A DNA stretch of 64,000 nucleotides from CAZHZT01 sp964537285 (GTDB taxonomy: Bacteria; Bacteroidota; Bacteroidia; Chitinophagales; Saprospiraceae), in assembly GCA_964537285.1 (NCBI GenBank), contig CAZHZT010000001.1, forward strand, positions 71,886 through 135,885. Reading direction: 5' to 3'. The stretch's first letter is position 1. Every line of letters begins with the position of its first letter. A program made the position numbers and the translations under genes. The notes under the pieces were generated by a model. It was given only the letters and a program-made list of their open reading frames with translations, searched no databases and was not told the DNA's origin. Below are positions 7,864 through 16,601 of the stretch, in pieces.

Positions 7864-8625
7864 ATGAGTGAATATCATCCTGAGCGATATTGGTCAGAAG
7901 TAGCAGATCGCATAAAACAGCGACAAGGGAAAAATGTAATTGCTGGCGATGATGAACCTTACTATCGGTACAAAAGAAAAAAATTCTTGCAGTTGTTGCA
8001 TACCGTTGATTTTCAAGGCAAATCCGTCCTTGAAATTGGGTGTGGGCCCGGTGGTAATCTATTGGAAGTCTGGAAACGCCAACCCGCTAAGCTCGCTGGT
8101 GCAGATATCTCCTCAAATATGGTCGATATAGCTCGTGAGAATTTGCCATCCGAAGTAAATATCCATAAAGTAGATGGAAAAACGCTTCCTTTTGAAGATG
8201 AAACATTCGATCTTGTTTTTACGGCTACGGTGCTTCAGCATAACACGGATGAAGAAATGCTAAAGCGGGTGGTCGCAGAGCTTGCCAGAGTAAGTAAAAA
8301 TAAAGTAATCCTATTCGAACGGATTGAAAAAGAAATCAAAGGGGATGAGCTTTGCTACGGAAGGCCTGTAACCTACTACCAGGGCCTGCTTGAACAGCAT
8401 GGCTTTGAACTTGCCGCTACCCAATTTATTAACATACAGACAAGCTACTACGTGTCAGGAGCCATAAGAAAAGGTTTGAATCCCAGCACCCGGGTGGAAG
8501 GAGAACCTTTAACGCCCCTTTCTACTATGTTGCAAAGGTTAAGTTTACCAGTAACTAGTGTACTGGATAAGATCTTCACATCTAAAAAAGATCTTGCAAA
8601 GCTGGAGTTTGTTAGAAAAGCTTAA
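7864..8625 (+). CDS. class I SAM-dependent methyltransferase
   Basis: A 253-aa Rossmann-fold methyltransferase. Motif I is VLEIGCGPGGNLLEV (about 55-69), which binds S-adenosylmethionine. It is followed by the acidic residue of motif II (AGADISSNMVDIAREN) and the motif IV region FDLVFTATVLQHNTD (about 117-131). The layout resembles the Methyltransf_11/25 type acting on small molecules or lipids; the substrate cannot be read from the sequence. No signal peptide. The gene overlaps the convergent CoA-binding gene by 4 bp. Confidence 0.88.
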   Translation: MSEYHPERYWSEVADRIKQRQGKNVIAGDDEPYYRYKRKKFLQLLHTVDFQGKSVLEIGCGPGGNLLEVWKRQPAKLAGADISSNMVDIARENLPSEVNIHKVDGKTLPFEDETFDLVFTATVLQHNTDEEMLKRVVAELARVSKNKVILFERIEKEIKGDELCYGRPVTYYQGLLEQHGFELAATQFINIQTSYYVSGAIRKGLNPSTRVEGEPLTPLSTMLQRLSLPVTSVLDKIFTSKKDLAKLEFVRKA

Positions 8626-8987
8626 AAAGAGCCCAACGAAAGCATAACCAACGTACATGCGGCCTCGACTTCAATTCCTTCTTCCCTGGCTATCGTCATG
8701 AGTTCTTTGTTCTCAGCTCCAGGGTTGAAAATAAGTCGCTTGGGAGCGAGTTCTTTAATATAGTCGTAATATTCTTTTTGTATGCCAGCCCTTAAATATA
8801 TACTTACGGTAAGCACATCTTCGATAACAGGCCTGCCTTGAACAATGGCCTTACCTGCTATTACACCTGGTTTTATGCCAATAGGAATAACATTATAACC
8901 TTCGTAGGTTAATCTTTCAATAGCTTGATAAGCTACTCTTGAGGGATTGGGAGATGCTCCCAAAACAATGACGGTTTCTTTTTCCAA
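8622..8987 (-). CDS. CoA-binding domain protein (YccU-like)
   Basis: A 121-aa single-domain Rossmann protein of the CoA-binding family. The N-terminal VIVLGASPNPSRVAYQAIERL holds the glycine-rich nucleotide loop, followed by GYNVIPIGIKPGVIAGK and a C-terminal LIFNPGAENKELMTIA segment typical of this group. Its cellular role is not established. It lies downstream of aceF on the same strand, with a 45-bp-arm palindrome between them, so it is probably transcribed separately. Confidence 0.85.
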   Translation of the reverse strand: MEKETVIVLGASPNPSRVAYQAIERLTYEGYNVIPIGIKPGVIAGKAIVQGRPVIEDVLTVSIYLRAGIQKEYYDYIKELAPKRLIFNPGAENKELMTIAREEGIEVEAACTLVMLSLGSF

Positions 8988-9019
8988 TATAGTTAATTTT
9001 GCTTGCCAGTAAAGTTCTA

Positions 9020-9112
9020 AAAAATAGAATAGCTCAAAAAAGAGGCAGCAAGTAATTCAATGCTAAAAGCATTGAATTACTTGCTGCCTCTTTTTTGAGC
9101 TATTCTATTTTT
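9020..9112. terminator. long perfect palindrome, 45-bp arms, 3-nt loop
   Basis: The left arm (9020-9064) and right arm (9068-9112) are exact reverse complements around the loop AAA. The right arm enters the aceF stop codon (9111-9113). Runs of A and T inside the arms give a terminator-like T tract in the direction of aceF transcription. The arms are much longer than needed for an intrinsic terminator. Confidence 0.85.
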
Positions 9113-10463
9113 ACACCATCAATCTTACAGGTTCTTCCAGCATTTCCTTCAATGTTTGGAGGAATTTTGCACCGGTAGCACCATCTACCACCCTGTGATC
9201 ACAGGATAAGGTTACTTTCATCATATTTCCAACACTTACTTCACCGTTTTTGATGATTGGTTTTTGAATGATTCCACCTACCGCGAGGATACAAGAATCT
9301 GGTGGATTGATGATTGCAGTAAATTCTTCAATACCAAACATACCCAGGTTAGAAATAGTGAAGGTATTGCCTTGCATTTCATCAAGCGAAAGTTTTTTAT
9401 TCTTGGCTCTGGTAGCCAGGTCCTTAACTTCCGTATTGATTTGCATAAATGTTTTCATATCCGAAAAACGGATTACGGGTACGAGAAGCCCTTCCTCAAC
9501 GGCAACTGCTACTCCTACGTGGATATTGTGATGCCTTCTGATCTTATCGCCCATCCAGGAAGAATTAACTGCCGGATGATGACGGAGAGCCATTGCCACG
9601 GCCTTAATAACGATATCGTTAAAGGAAACTTTAGCCGGAGCGATAAGTCCATTAATGCTTTTGCGCAATTCTATGGACTTGTCCATGTTTATTTCCACTG
9701 TCAAGTAAAAGTGAGGAGCAGAGAATTTACTTTCTCCCAAACGACGAGCAATGGTTTTGCGCATCTGAGAAACAGTTAAATCCTCAAAAGATTCATCGCC
9801 TCCGCTGAAGCTGAATGCAGGGATGCTTGGGCCAGCATCTTTTGCCGGAGCTGATGGTGCTGCTGGTTTTACTTGAGGAACCGGAGCGGACTCAGGAGTG
9901 GGTGCAGGTTGTGCTTTAGGAGCCTCTTGTTGTTGGGCTAAAAATGCCTCAATATCCTTTTTTACAATACGTCCCTGATCTCCGGTGCCCTGAACTTGCG
10001 CTAGGGAAATTCCAGCTTCATTAGCCATGCTTTTAGCCAGTGGAGAAGCTTTGACACGGCTGTCAGCCGTGTTGATGTCAGTAATCTCTTCTGAAGATGT
10101 TTTTGCTGCTTCTGCAGAGCTGCTGCCAGCATCATCTGCCTGGGATGAATCAGCCGTAGCTTCTTGGCCTTCTGAAGTACTTCCGTTTTCATTCCGGGCA
10201 GCCTCCAGTGCATCCTTGAAATCTTCTCCTTCTTCTCCGATAATAGCAATTAAACCATTAATCGGAACTGCTCCGGATTCTACTTCAATGTGTAGTAAAA
10301 CACCTTCGTGCATACTTTCGAAATCCATGGTGGCTTTATCGGTTTCGATTTCCGCTAAAAGGTCTCCGGGTTCTACGGAATCACCGACTTTTTTTTCCCA
10401 GCCCACGATAACACCCTCTTCCATGGTGTCGCTCATTCTAGGTAGTCTAATTATCTCTGCCAT
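9111..10463 (-). CDS. aceF: pyruvate dehydrogenase complex E2, dihydrolipoamide acetyltransferase
   Basis: This enzyme transfers the acetyl group from lipoyl-lysine to CoA and forms the core of the pyruvate dehydrogenase complex in the cytoplasm. There is one N-terminal lipoyl domain (residues 1-78; ETDKATMDFE with Lys43 as the lipoylation site), then an Ala/Pro/Ser-rich linker. A subunit-binding domain follows (about 138-175, SPLAKSMANEAGI...GRIVKKDIEAFL), a second Ala/Pro linker, and a catalytic domain (about 220-450) with DHRVVDGATGAKFL (His423, Asp427). It could instead serve a related 2-oxoacid complex; the pattern best fits pyruvate. E1 and E3 genes are not adjacent. Confidence 0.93.
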   Translation of the reverse strand: MAEIIRLPRMSDTMEEGVIVGWEKKVGDSVEPGDLLAEIETDKATMDFESMHEGVLLHIEVESGAVPINGLIAIIGEEGEDFKDALEAARNENGSTSEGQEATADSSQADDAGSSSAEAAKTSSEEITDINTADSRVKASPLAKSMANEAGISLAQVQGTGDQGRIVKKDIEAFLAQQQEAPKAQPAPTPESAPVPQVKPAAPSAPAKDAGPSIPAFSFSGGDESFEDLTVSQMRKTIARRLGESKFSAPHFYLTVEINMDKSIELRKSINGLIAPAKVSFNDIVIKAVAMALRHHPAVNSSWMGDKIRRHHNIHVGVAVAVEEGLLVPVIRFSDMKTFMQINTEVKDLATRAKNKKLSLDEMQGNTFTISNLGMFGIEEFTAIINPPDSCILAVGGIIQKPIIKNGEVSVGNMMKVTLSCDHRVVDGATGAKFLQTLKEMLEEPVRLMV

Positions 10464-10737
10464 AACGATTGAGTTTGTTAATTTAGTTTGGTTACAGAAA
10501 AGGTTTAGAGGTCTGTTTCATTTCGATCCATTTGTTTGAAGAAGAGGGTCAAAAAAGAGTTTCGGTTCAAATATTATTTCCTTGCCCAGGGTAAGGAACT
10601 GCCTTTTGCCTCTTTATCTTTAAACAACATGATTGAAAGAGTACGCAATAAAACCGTTTCAATCGAGAACTACAAAAATATAGGATTAAAGTTTACAAAT
10701 GGAAAAAATGGGATTTTTTCTGTAATTGTATATTGAC

Positions 10738-10745
10738 TACTTTTG
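10738..10745 (+). promoter_or_regulatory. predicted -7 box of the recR promoter
   Basis: TACTTTTG fits the Bacteroidota TAnnTTTG consensus. Transcription would start near 10752, placing the whole R1 element at 10784-10894 in a recR leader of about 225 nt. The -33 element is not clear. Confidence 0.5.
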
Positions 10746-10783
10746 TGGAATAAAGGTTTGTAGAGGGAGAAAGTTTAGAAACT

Positions 10784-10894
10784 CATTCTTTGACAAATTG
10801 TGTGGAACTTCAAAATGATAAGCCTTGAATGCCCTTGTGGCTGAAAGGGTTATCGTTTTGAAGTTCTATTTTCCACAATTTATGTCAAAGAACT
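10784..10894 (+). repeat. R1 element in the probable recR leader
   Basis: 111 bp, from CATTCTTTGAC to GTCAAAGAACT, with the standard stem and the GAATGCCCTTGTGGCTGA loop. The target duplication is not clear here (TAGAAACT versus AAAAACTT). The outer flanks are themselves inverted repeats (AAGTTTAGAAACT / AGTTTCTAAACTT), so the element sits inside a larger palindrome of about 200 bp. Another TTTGTCAAAGAGCG fragment lies at about 10942. Confidence 0.85.
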
Positions 10895-10978
10895 AAAAAC
10901 TTAAACCTTCTCGACTATTTCAACTTTCCGTACAATACGATTTGTCAAAGAGCGGAAGTTTCTAAACTTGAAAGAAGT

Positions 10979-11581
10979 ATGAAGTTTTCATCAAAATTAA
11001 TAGAAGAGGCTGTTGAGGCATTTTCCACTTTACCAGGGATCGGAAAAAAAACGGCTTTGAGGTTGGTACTTTTTTTAATTAAACAAGAGGAAAAAGAAGT
11101 AAGGCAATTTGCAGAGGCCGTACAAAAAATGCGGTCTGAAATAAAGTTTTGTAAGCATTGTCATAATATTTCTGATGAGGAGGTCTGTTTGATTTGTAAG
11201 GATCCTCGCCGCGATAAGCAATTAATATGCGTTGTAGAGAGTATACGAGATGTAATGGCTATAGAAGATACTAATCAGTTCAGGGGTGTTTATCACGTAC
11301 TTGGAGGAATTATCTCTCCGATTGAAGGAGTTGGGCCTGAACAATTAACCATCGAAGCATTGGTGGAGCGCGTTAAGGAACAAGGTACAAAAGAGCTGAT
11401 AATGGCGGTAAGCCCTACAATTGAAGGAGAAACAACTATTTTTTACATTTCAAAGCAGTTCGAAGGTCAGCCTGTAAAAATAAGTACTATAGCCAGAGGG
11501 GTGTCTTTTGGGGGAGATTTGGAGTATGCGGATGAGATTACCCTGGGAAGGTCAATAGTGGCTCGGGTGCCTTATAAGTAA
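10979..11581 (+). CDS. recR: recombination protein RecR
   Basis: Part of the RecFOR mediator system, which loads RecA at gaps in single-stranded DNA. At 200 aa it is the usual size. The N-terminal helix-hairpin-helix (LPGIGKKTALRLVLFL, about 18-33) binds DNA. A four-cysteine zinc finger follows (Cys58, Cys61, Cys70, Cys73). A Toprim domain (about 80-175) has LICVVESIRDVMAIEDT and GVYHVLGGIISPIEGVGPE, and the C-terminal GGDLEYADEITLGRSI is typical of RecR. The start at 10979 agrees with the family N-terminus (MKFSSKLIEEA). Confidence 0.97.
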   Translation: MKFSSKLIEEAVEAFSTLPGIGKKTALRLVLFLIKQEEKEVRQFAEAVQKMRSEIKFCKHCHNISDEEVCLICKDPRRDKQLICVVESIRDVMAIEDTNQFRGVYHVLGGIISPIEGVGPEQLTIEALVERVKEQGTKELIMAVSPTIEGETTIFYISKQFEGQPVKISTIARGVSFGGDLEYADEITLGRSIVARVPYK

Positions 11582-11594
11582 TTAAGCTCCGATA

Positions 11595-11613
11595 GTAGCT
11601 ACAGAACAAGTCT
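11595..11613 (+). repeat. R4 half-end
   Basis: GTAGCTACAGAACAAGTCT matches the right end of R4 elements (28112-28270). It lies just after the recR stop and has no partner end nearby. Confidence 0.55.
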
Positions 11614-11636
11614 AATCATCATCGTATACCATTTAG

Positions 11637-13595
11637 ATGGAATTATCAGTAATTATAGTTAACTACAATGTAAAGTATTTTTTAGAGCAGGCGCTTCTGT
11701 CGGTAATGCAAGCTATTGTTGGAATCGAGGCGGAGGTGTTCGTGGTTGATAATAATTCTTCGGATGGTTCAGTGGAAATGGTGATAGAAAAATTTCCTGA
11801 AGTTCATCTTATTGCGAATAAAGAAAACGTTGGTTTTTCGAAGGCAAATAATCAAGCCATAAGACGTTCTGAAGGAAAATATGTTCTACTTCTTAATCCG
11901 GATACAGTAGTAGAGGAAGATACTTTCAGGAAATGCTTAGATTTTATGGAGCAACATCCGGATGCCGGAGGCCTGGGAGTAAAAATGATTGATGGCTCAG
12001 GGAAGTTTTTGCCAGAGTCGAAAAGAGGCTTTCCAACTCCATTCGTGGCCTTTTGCAAAACATTCGGGCTTTCTACGCTTTTTCCTCGCTCTCCCATCTT
12101 CAATCGCTATCACATGGGGTTTTTGGATGAAGATGAAACGAATGAGGTGGATATCCTGTCCGGAGCATTTATGTGGATGAGGGCCGAGGCCCTGGAGAAG
12201 TCAGGGCTATTAGATGAGGCTTTTTTTATGTATGGAGAAGATATCGACCTGTCTTATCGTCTTCAGAAAGCAGGGTATAAGAATTACTACTTTGCCGAAA
12301 CAAAGATCATCCATTACAAAGGAGAAAGTACGAAAAAGGGGAGCTTGAACTATGTAAGGACTTTCTATCAGGCGATGGTCATCTTTGCGCGAAAGCATTT
12401 TTCAGGTAATCAGGCGGGGCTTTACGTTCTTTTTCTTCGTTTTGGTATTTATTTCAGGGCGACCATTACGTTGCTTCTCAATTGGACAAAAGGTTTGAGT
12501 ATCCCGATAACTGATGGTCTGATTTTATGGGTAGGGCTTCATTTTTTAAAACGATTCTGGGGGAGCTACAAATTCAATGATCCTTTGGCCTATGAGCAGC
12601 CTGTTATGTACTTTAATATTGTACTCTACATAGCTGTCTGGTTATTGGGCATCTATTTTAGTGGTGGTTACGATAAGGTGTTTGATTTACGCAGGGTCAT
12701 TAGAGGGCTTTTAGCGGCTACTTTAGTCATTGCGGCTATTTATGGCTTCTTGGACTTGTCTTACAGAACATCCCGGGTGCTTATACTATTAGGAACTTTT
12801 TGGGGGATATTATCCATAAGTAGTTTCAGAACGTTAGTTTATTTCTTTTTGTATAAAAACCTTTCTCTCGGCAAGGAGAGTAAAAAGAATTTAGTTATTG
12901 TGGGAACAGAAGAAGAGAGTCGAAGGGTTTTAGGGCTATTGCATGATGCACAGGTTAAGCATCTGAACCTGATTGGAACCGTAGCTCCGCCGGGAGTCAT
13001 CAACGAAGATGCATATCTGAGTGATTTGGATAGTATAGATGATGTGGTGCATATCTATAAAGTAGAAGAGATTATTTTTTGTTCTAAAGACATACGGACG
13101 CAGGATATATTAAACTGGATGACTCGGCTTGGTCCGGAAATTGCTTACCGGATCGTTCCTCCAAAAAGCCTTAGCATTATTGGAAGCACCTCTAAGAATA
13201 CCTCAGGCGAGCTTTACACTATTGAAGTCCGGTTTCAAATTCAAGATACGCTCAATCGCCGCAACAAACGCTTATTGGATATTCTTTTATCTATCTGGTT
13301 TTTATTGACTTTCCCGTTTTCTATGCTTTTTGTAAAAGGGAAAGCCGGTTTTTTTAGGAATATCCTCGCAGTTATTAGAGGTGGTAAAACCTGGGTGGGC
13401 TTTGCTGAGGTTGAAAACCAACAAAATCTACCCGATCTATCTGATGGGGTGCTTTCCCCTCTGGATGGTCTGAGAGTTTCTAATCTCAATAATGCTACAA
13501 AGCATCGCCTTAATTTTCTTTATGCCAAAGACTACAGAACGATAGATGACATTCAAATCTTGTGGGAAGGGTTTAGACATTTGGGCAGGAGTTGA
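11637..13595 (+). CDS. GT2 glycosyltransferase fused to a degenerate polyprenyl sugar-phosphate transferase half
   Basis: A 652-aa bimodular membrane protein. Residues 1-235 form a family 2 glycosyltransferase of the rhamnosyltransferase type: VIIVNYNVKYFLEQAL, VVDNNSSDGSVEM, LLNPDTVVEEDT, GAFMWMRAEALEKSGLLDEAFFMYGEDIDLSYRL. Residues 260-400 contain several hydrophobic segments. Residues 415-515 (KKNLVIVGTEEESRRVLGLL...) resemble the CoA_binding_3 domain preceding polyprenyl-phosphate sugar transferases. The last 120 residues resemble the start of that transferase (RRNKRLLDILLSIWFLL...GGKTWVGF) but lack the FRQxRxGxxxxxFxxxKFRTM and DExPQL blocks, so only the GT2 part is likely catalytic. It may extend a lipid-linked surface glycan. 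Confidence 0.82.
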   Translation: MELSVIIVNYNVKYFLEQALLSVMQAIVGIEAEVFVVDNNSSDGSVEMVIEKFPEVHLIANKENVGFSKANNQAIRRSEGKYVLLLNPDTVVEEDTFRKCLDFMEQHPDAGGLGVKMIDGSGKFLPESKRGFPTPFVAFCKTFGLSTLFPRSPIFNRYHMGFLDEDETNEVDILSGAFMWMRAEALEKSGLLDEAFFMYGEDIDLSYRLQKAGYKNYYFAETKIIHYKGESTKKGSLNYVRTFYQAMVIFARKHFSGNQAGLYVLFLRFGIYFRATITLLLNWTKGLSIPITDGLILWVGLHFLKRFWGSYKFNDPLAYEQPVMYFNIVLYIAVWLLGIYFSGGYDKVFDLRRVIRGLLAATLVIAAIYGFLDLSYRTSRVLILLGTFWGILSISSFRTLVYFFLYKNLSLGKESKKNLVIVGTEEESRRVLGLLHDAQVKHLNLIGTVAPPGVINEDAYLSDLDSIDDVVHIYKVEEIIFCSKDIRTQDILNWMTRLGPEIAYRIVPPKSLSIIGSTSKNTSGELYTIEVRFQIQDTLNRRNKRLLDILLSIWFLLTFPFSMLFVKGKAGFFRNILAVIRGGKTWVGFAEVENQQNLPDLSDGVLSPLDGLRVSNLNNATKHRLNFLYAKDYRTIDDIQILWEGFRHLGRS

Positions 13596-13604
13596 AATTT
13601 GGCA

Positions 13605-13652
13605 GTGAAGCGGCGTAAATTTGGTTTGGGATTTCCAAAGCGAGAATTGCTG
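13605..13652 (+). repeat. R2 element, right-end fragment
   Basis: GAAGCGGCGTAAATTTGG through CGAGAATTGCTG matches the last 48 bp of the full R2 copy at 5445-5616. The rest of the element is absent. Confidence 0.85.
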
Positions 13653-13839
13653 GGTTTTTTACCTTTTGATTCCAAAACTTCCAACTATTTAGAACAATTT
13701 TCTTAATTTTATGCTATATTTAGTTCGCCGATAGTTTTACTATTCATTATACTTGCTAAGCGATGCAAGTTTCAAGATTTAGTATAATATCGGAAAGTTT
13801 ACATTTTACAAGTCAAGATCACAATCATTTAAAAAAATA
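13653..13839. other. AT-rich spacer upstream of sulP
   Basis: No gene is visible. The segment lies between an R2 fragment and an R1 element. It contains a weak -7-like TATATTTAG (near 13713) and an imperfect inverted repeat (ACTATTCATTATAC...TTTAGTATAAT) that could hold the sulP promoter. Confidence 0.4.
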
Positions 13840-13950
13840 CCTTCTTTGACAAATTGTGTGGAACTTCGAAATAATAACCCTTGAATGCCCTTGTGGTTGA
13901 AAGGGTTATTATTTTGAAGTTCCATTTTCCACAATTTATATCAAAGAACT
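13840..13950 (+). repeat. R1 element ending 11 bp before the sulP start
   Basis: 111 bp, from CCTTCTTTGAC to ATCAAAGAACT. The stem reads AATAATAACCCTT / AAGGGTTATTATT, where most copies have AATGATAAGCCTT / AAGGCTTATCATT, so both arms changed together and pairing is kept. A-rich flanks (AAAAAATA on both sides with a small slip) fit a target duplication but are low-complexity. Confidence 0.9.
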
Positions 13951-13961
13951 AAAAAAAATAT

Positions 13962-15590
13962 ATGAAAAAATTCTTCAAAGAGTTCAAATATGACTTTCCT
14001 GCCTCAATTGTTGTTTTCCTGGTAGCCGTTCCTTTGTGTTTAGGAATCGCTTTAGCATCGGGAGCTCCCTTATTTTCTGGTATAATCGCAGGTATTGTAG
14101 GGGGTATTATTGTTACGTTATTGAGTGGTTCTCCACTTGGAGTTAGTGGCCCTGCTGCGGGATTGGCAGTAATTGTTTTACATGCAATTCAGGATTTGGG
14201 GGCTTTTGAAACCTTCCTGGTTGCCGTAGTGATAGCAGGAGTGATCCAGATTGTCTTAGGTATTCTTAAAGCGGGTATTATTGGTTATTATTTTCCAAGT
14301 TCGGTAATTAAAGGAATGCTGGCGGGTATTGGATTGATTATCATTTTAAAACAAATACCTCACGCGCTAGGTTACGACAAGGATTATGAAGGAGATTTGG
14401 ACTTTGTGCAATCGGATGGAGAGACAACCTTCTCCGCACTGGGTTCTGCCATTCAGTCATTAACTCCGGGAGCTATTTTAGTTAGTGTAATTTCTTTAAT
14501 AATACTGATTGTTTGGCAACAGGACTTTATAAAACGCATAAAGGCTTTGCAGTATGTTCAGGGTCCTTTAGTAGCCGTGATCGTCGGGATACTTTTGAAT
14601 GTAGGTTTAGGGGGAACAGAGTGGGGGTTAAAAGCGTCACAAGTCGTAAGCTTACCCGTAGCTTCTGATCTCATGAGTTTCGTAGGTCAATTTACACTAC
14701 CAGATTTCACTCAGGTTTTCAATCCACAAGTAATTACCATAGCCTTTACTATTGCGATTGTGGCCAGCTTGGAAACATTACTATGCGTTGAAGCAGCAGA
14801 TAAGCTAGATCCCTACAAGCGGCTTACGCCTACTAATCAGGAACTCATTGCCCAAGGGGTTGGTAACATGTTTTCCGGCTTAATTGGAGGGCTGCCGGTT
14901 ACACAGGTTATTGTACGTAGTTCTGCAAATATTCAATCGGGAGGACGTACAAAAGCGGCTGCGTTTTTTCATGGGGTATTACTATTGATTTGTGTAGCTT
15001 TTATACCAAATATTCTTAATCTAATTCCTTTAGCCAGCTTGGCTGCGATTCTGATCATTGTTGGTTTTAAATTGGCGAAGCCAAGCCTGTTCAAATCTAT
15101 GTTCAAATTGGGGTGGAATCAATTCTTACCCTTCGTGATAACTATTGCCGCAATATTGCTTACTGATTTACTCGTTGGTATTGCAATCGGTTTAGGGGTA
15201 GCACTTTTTTATATACTACTTACGAACTTCAAAGCTCCGTATTTCTTACAGCCGAAGCCCCATGCTCCGGATGAGCCTATTCGCATTGTATTGTCAGAGG
15301 ATGTTTCTTTCTTAAACAAAGCAAAGATCCTGACTACTCTAAAGAACCTACCGGAAAATAGTAAAGTGATCATTGATGCTTCGCATACAATCAATCTTGA
15401 TTACGATGTTATCGATATTTTATTCGATTTTAAAGAAAATGCGAAGTATAAACACACAGAACTGACGTTCATTGGTATTGACCCGGAAACAATGGAACTC
15501 CAATCCGGTAAAAAGGAATTATTGAAGAAAAATGGAGGCTCTAAACCAAAAGAAAAAGAGGGCATAAAAAACAAGTCTGATTTTAACTAA
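13962..15590 (+). CDS. SulP family inorganic anion transporter
   Basis: A 542-aa inner-membrane transporter of the SLC26/SulP family, moving sulfate, bicarbonate or another anion with H+ or Na+. The first 420 residues hold 10-14 hydrophobic helices, including the signature region ASGAPLFSGIIAGIVGG...SGSPLGVSGPAAGLAVIV (residues 24-67) and the conserved DKLDPYKRLTPTNQELIAQGVGNM stretch. A C-terminal STAS-like domain follows (about 440-520; NSKVIIDASHTINLDYDVIDIL). The tail is rich in Lys and Glu. Many Bacteroidota members are suspected bicarbonate carriers, but substrate cannot be told here. An R1 element ends 11 bp before the ATG. Confidence 0.9.
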   Translation: MKKFFKEFKYDFPASIVVFLVAVPLCLGIALASGAPLFSGIIAGIVGGIIVTLLSGSPLGVSGPAAGLAVIVLHAIQDLGAFETFLVAVVIAGVIQIVLGILKAGIIGYYFPSSVIKGMLAGIGLIIILKQIPHALGYDKDYEGDLDFVQSDGETTFSALGSAIQSLTPGAILVSVISLIILIVWQQDFIKRIKALQYVQGPLVAVIVGILLNVGLGGTEWGLKASQVVSLPVASDLMSFVGQFTLPDFTQVFNPQVITIAFTIAIVASLETLLCVEAADKLDPYKRLTPTNQELIAQGVGNMFSGLIGGLPVTQVIVRSSANIQSGGRTKAAAFFHGVLLLICVAFIPNILNLIPLASLAAILIIVGFKLAKPSLFKSMFKLGWNQFLPFVITIAAILLTDLLVGIAIGLGVALFYILLTNFKAPYFLQPKPHAPDEPIRIVLSEDVSFLNKAKILTTLKNLPENSKVIIDASHTINLDYDVIDILFDFKENAKYKHTELTFIGIDPETMELQSGKKELLKKNGGSKPKEKEGIKNKSDFN

Positions 15591-15593
15591 ACA

Positions 15594-15686
15594 AGGCGGT
15601 CTCATAAGAAATTCGTGTGGCCTGGCAGGAGTATTTAATAAAAAATACTCCTGCCTGTTGCAACGAACATATTGATGAGAAAACCT
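15594..15686 (+). mobile_element. R5 MITE-like element, copy 2, with its own hairpin core
   Basis: The ends AGGCGGTCTCATAAG and TGATGAGAAAACCT are imperfect inverted repeats. The subterminal AATTCGTGTGG and CAACGAACA are shared with copy 1 at 7690. The core is an unrelated palindrome, GGCAGGAGTATTT / AAATACTCCTGCC. It fills the gap between the convergent sulP and BASS genes and probably terminates both. Confidence 0.75.
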
Positions 15687-15692
15687 CGGAGA

Positions 15693-16580
15693 TTAAAATT
15701 CCAAGATATCCTTTCCTTGTCCGATCCTGCGTGCAATATAACCGAATAAAAAAGTGGTCACAAAGCTGAACATAGCGTAAACCAGTGCAGGTTTGGTCAT
15801 TTCATTGTTTCCGATAAGCGTTCCGGTAATGAGCAAAGCCAGCGCTGTATTTTGAAGGCCTACCTCGATACTAATGGTTGTGGATTGAAAGTTACTTAAC
15901 TTGTTCCATTGAGCAATTGTAAAACTAATAATAATGGAAAGCAGGTGAAGAGCAAGAGCATATGGAAGAATCCGGGTGATATCCTCTACACTCAACCCAC
16001 TTCCTCCCGATTGCTCTCCGGCAAAAAACTTGATTATGAAAACTATAAAGAGTAGTAAGGTATTTATGTATTTCAATGGATTCTGAATGCGTTTTGAAAG
16101 CTTTCCAAAGGATTCGTTAAAAATCAGACCAATTAGCGCAGGGAGCAAAACAATTAAAAATACCTGAAGAAGGGTATCAAGAGCAGATAAACTGACAGCC
16201 GAGCTTCCTTCCATAAAATAGTTAATAGCCAGTTGAGAAAAAGTAGGAATCGTAAACAGGATAATAACACTATTGATAACAGTTAGTGCGATGGATAAGG
16301 CCACATCTGCATTGACGATGTAACTGATGAAATTGGATGTTGTTCCCCCCGGGCAAAGAGATACAATAAATAAACCAACGGCAAAGGCAGGCGAAAGCGG
16401 GCTGAGAAAAACTATTGAAAAAGCCAGCGCCGGTAAAAAAACCATTTGGAGAATCAAGCCCGTAATAATTGCCTTAGGTGATTGAAAGAGATCATTAAAA
16501 TCTCTTCGGGTAAGGGAAGCGCCGATCCCGAACATGATCAATGCGAGAACGGCGCTTATAAGAATGTCAATAAAATTCAT
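15693..16580 (-). CDS. bile acid:sodium symporter (BASS) family transporter
   Basis: A 295-aa inner-membrane protein with about nine to ten hydrophobic segments and the BASS/SBF family landmarks: LIMFGIGASLTRRDF at the N-terminus, LCPGGTTSNFISYIVNADVALSIALT (about 78-103), and SIEVGLQNTALALLI (about 239-253). The paired crossing helices carry the Na+ sites. Bacterial members move organic anions such as pantoate, keto acids or bile acid-like compounds; the substrate here is unknown. It is transcribed towards sulP. Confidence 0.9.
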   Translation of the reverse strand: MNFIDILISAVLALIMFGIGASLTRRDFNDLFQSPKAIITGLILQMVFLPALAFSIVFLSPLSPAFAVGLFIVSLCPGGTTSNFISYIVNADVALSIALTVINSVIILFTIPTFSQLAINYFMEGSSAVSLSALDTLLQVFLIVLLPALIGLIFNESFGKLSKRIQNPLKYINTLLLFIVFIIKFFAGEQSGGSGLSVEDITRILPYALALHLLSIIISFTIAQWNKLSNFQSTTISIEVGLQNTALALLITGTLIGNNEMTKPALVYAMFSFVTTFLFGYIARRIGQGKDILEF

Positions 16581-16601
16581 TAATAAAAAACTTTTTTCGT
16601 G

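Larger units (their letters stand above)
10464..10978. other. intergenic region between aceF and recR
   Basis: The region holds the recR promoter (10738-10745) and an R1 copy (10784-10894). Around that copy is a further inverted pair, AAGTTTAGAAACT (10771-10783) and AGTTTCTAAACTT (near 10957-10969). A possible 66-codon frame at 10536-10736 shows no domain or composition that would make me call it a gene. Confidence 0.6.

Noticed and set aside
9264..9779. 171-codon plus-strand frame opposite aceF
   Set aside because: It is a shadow of the E2 coding sequence; aceF motifs on the minus strand are unmistakable.
10536..10736. Possible 66-aa basic protein
   Set aside because: No domain and no promoter or conserved context; it overlaps the region expected to hold the recR and aceF promoters.
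13840..13950. R1 near sulP as a riboswitch
   Set aside because: The same element occurs at unrelated genes with transposition footprints; no known riboswitch core is present.
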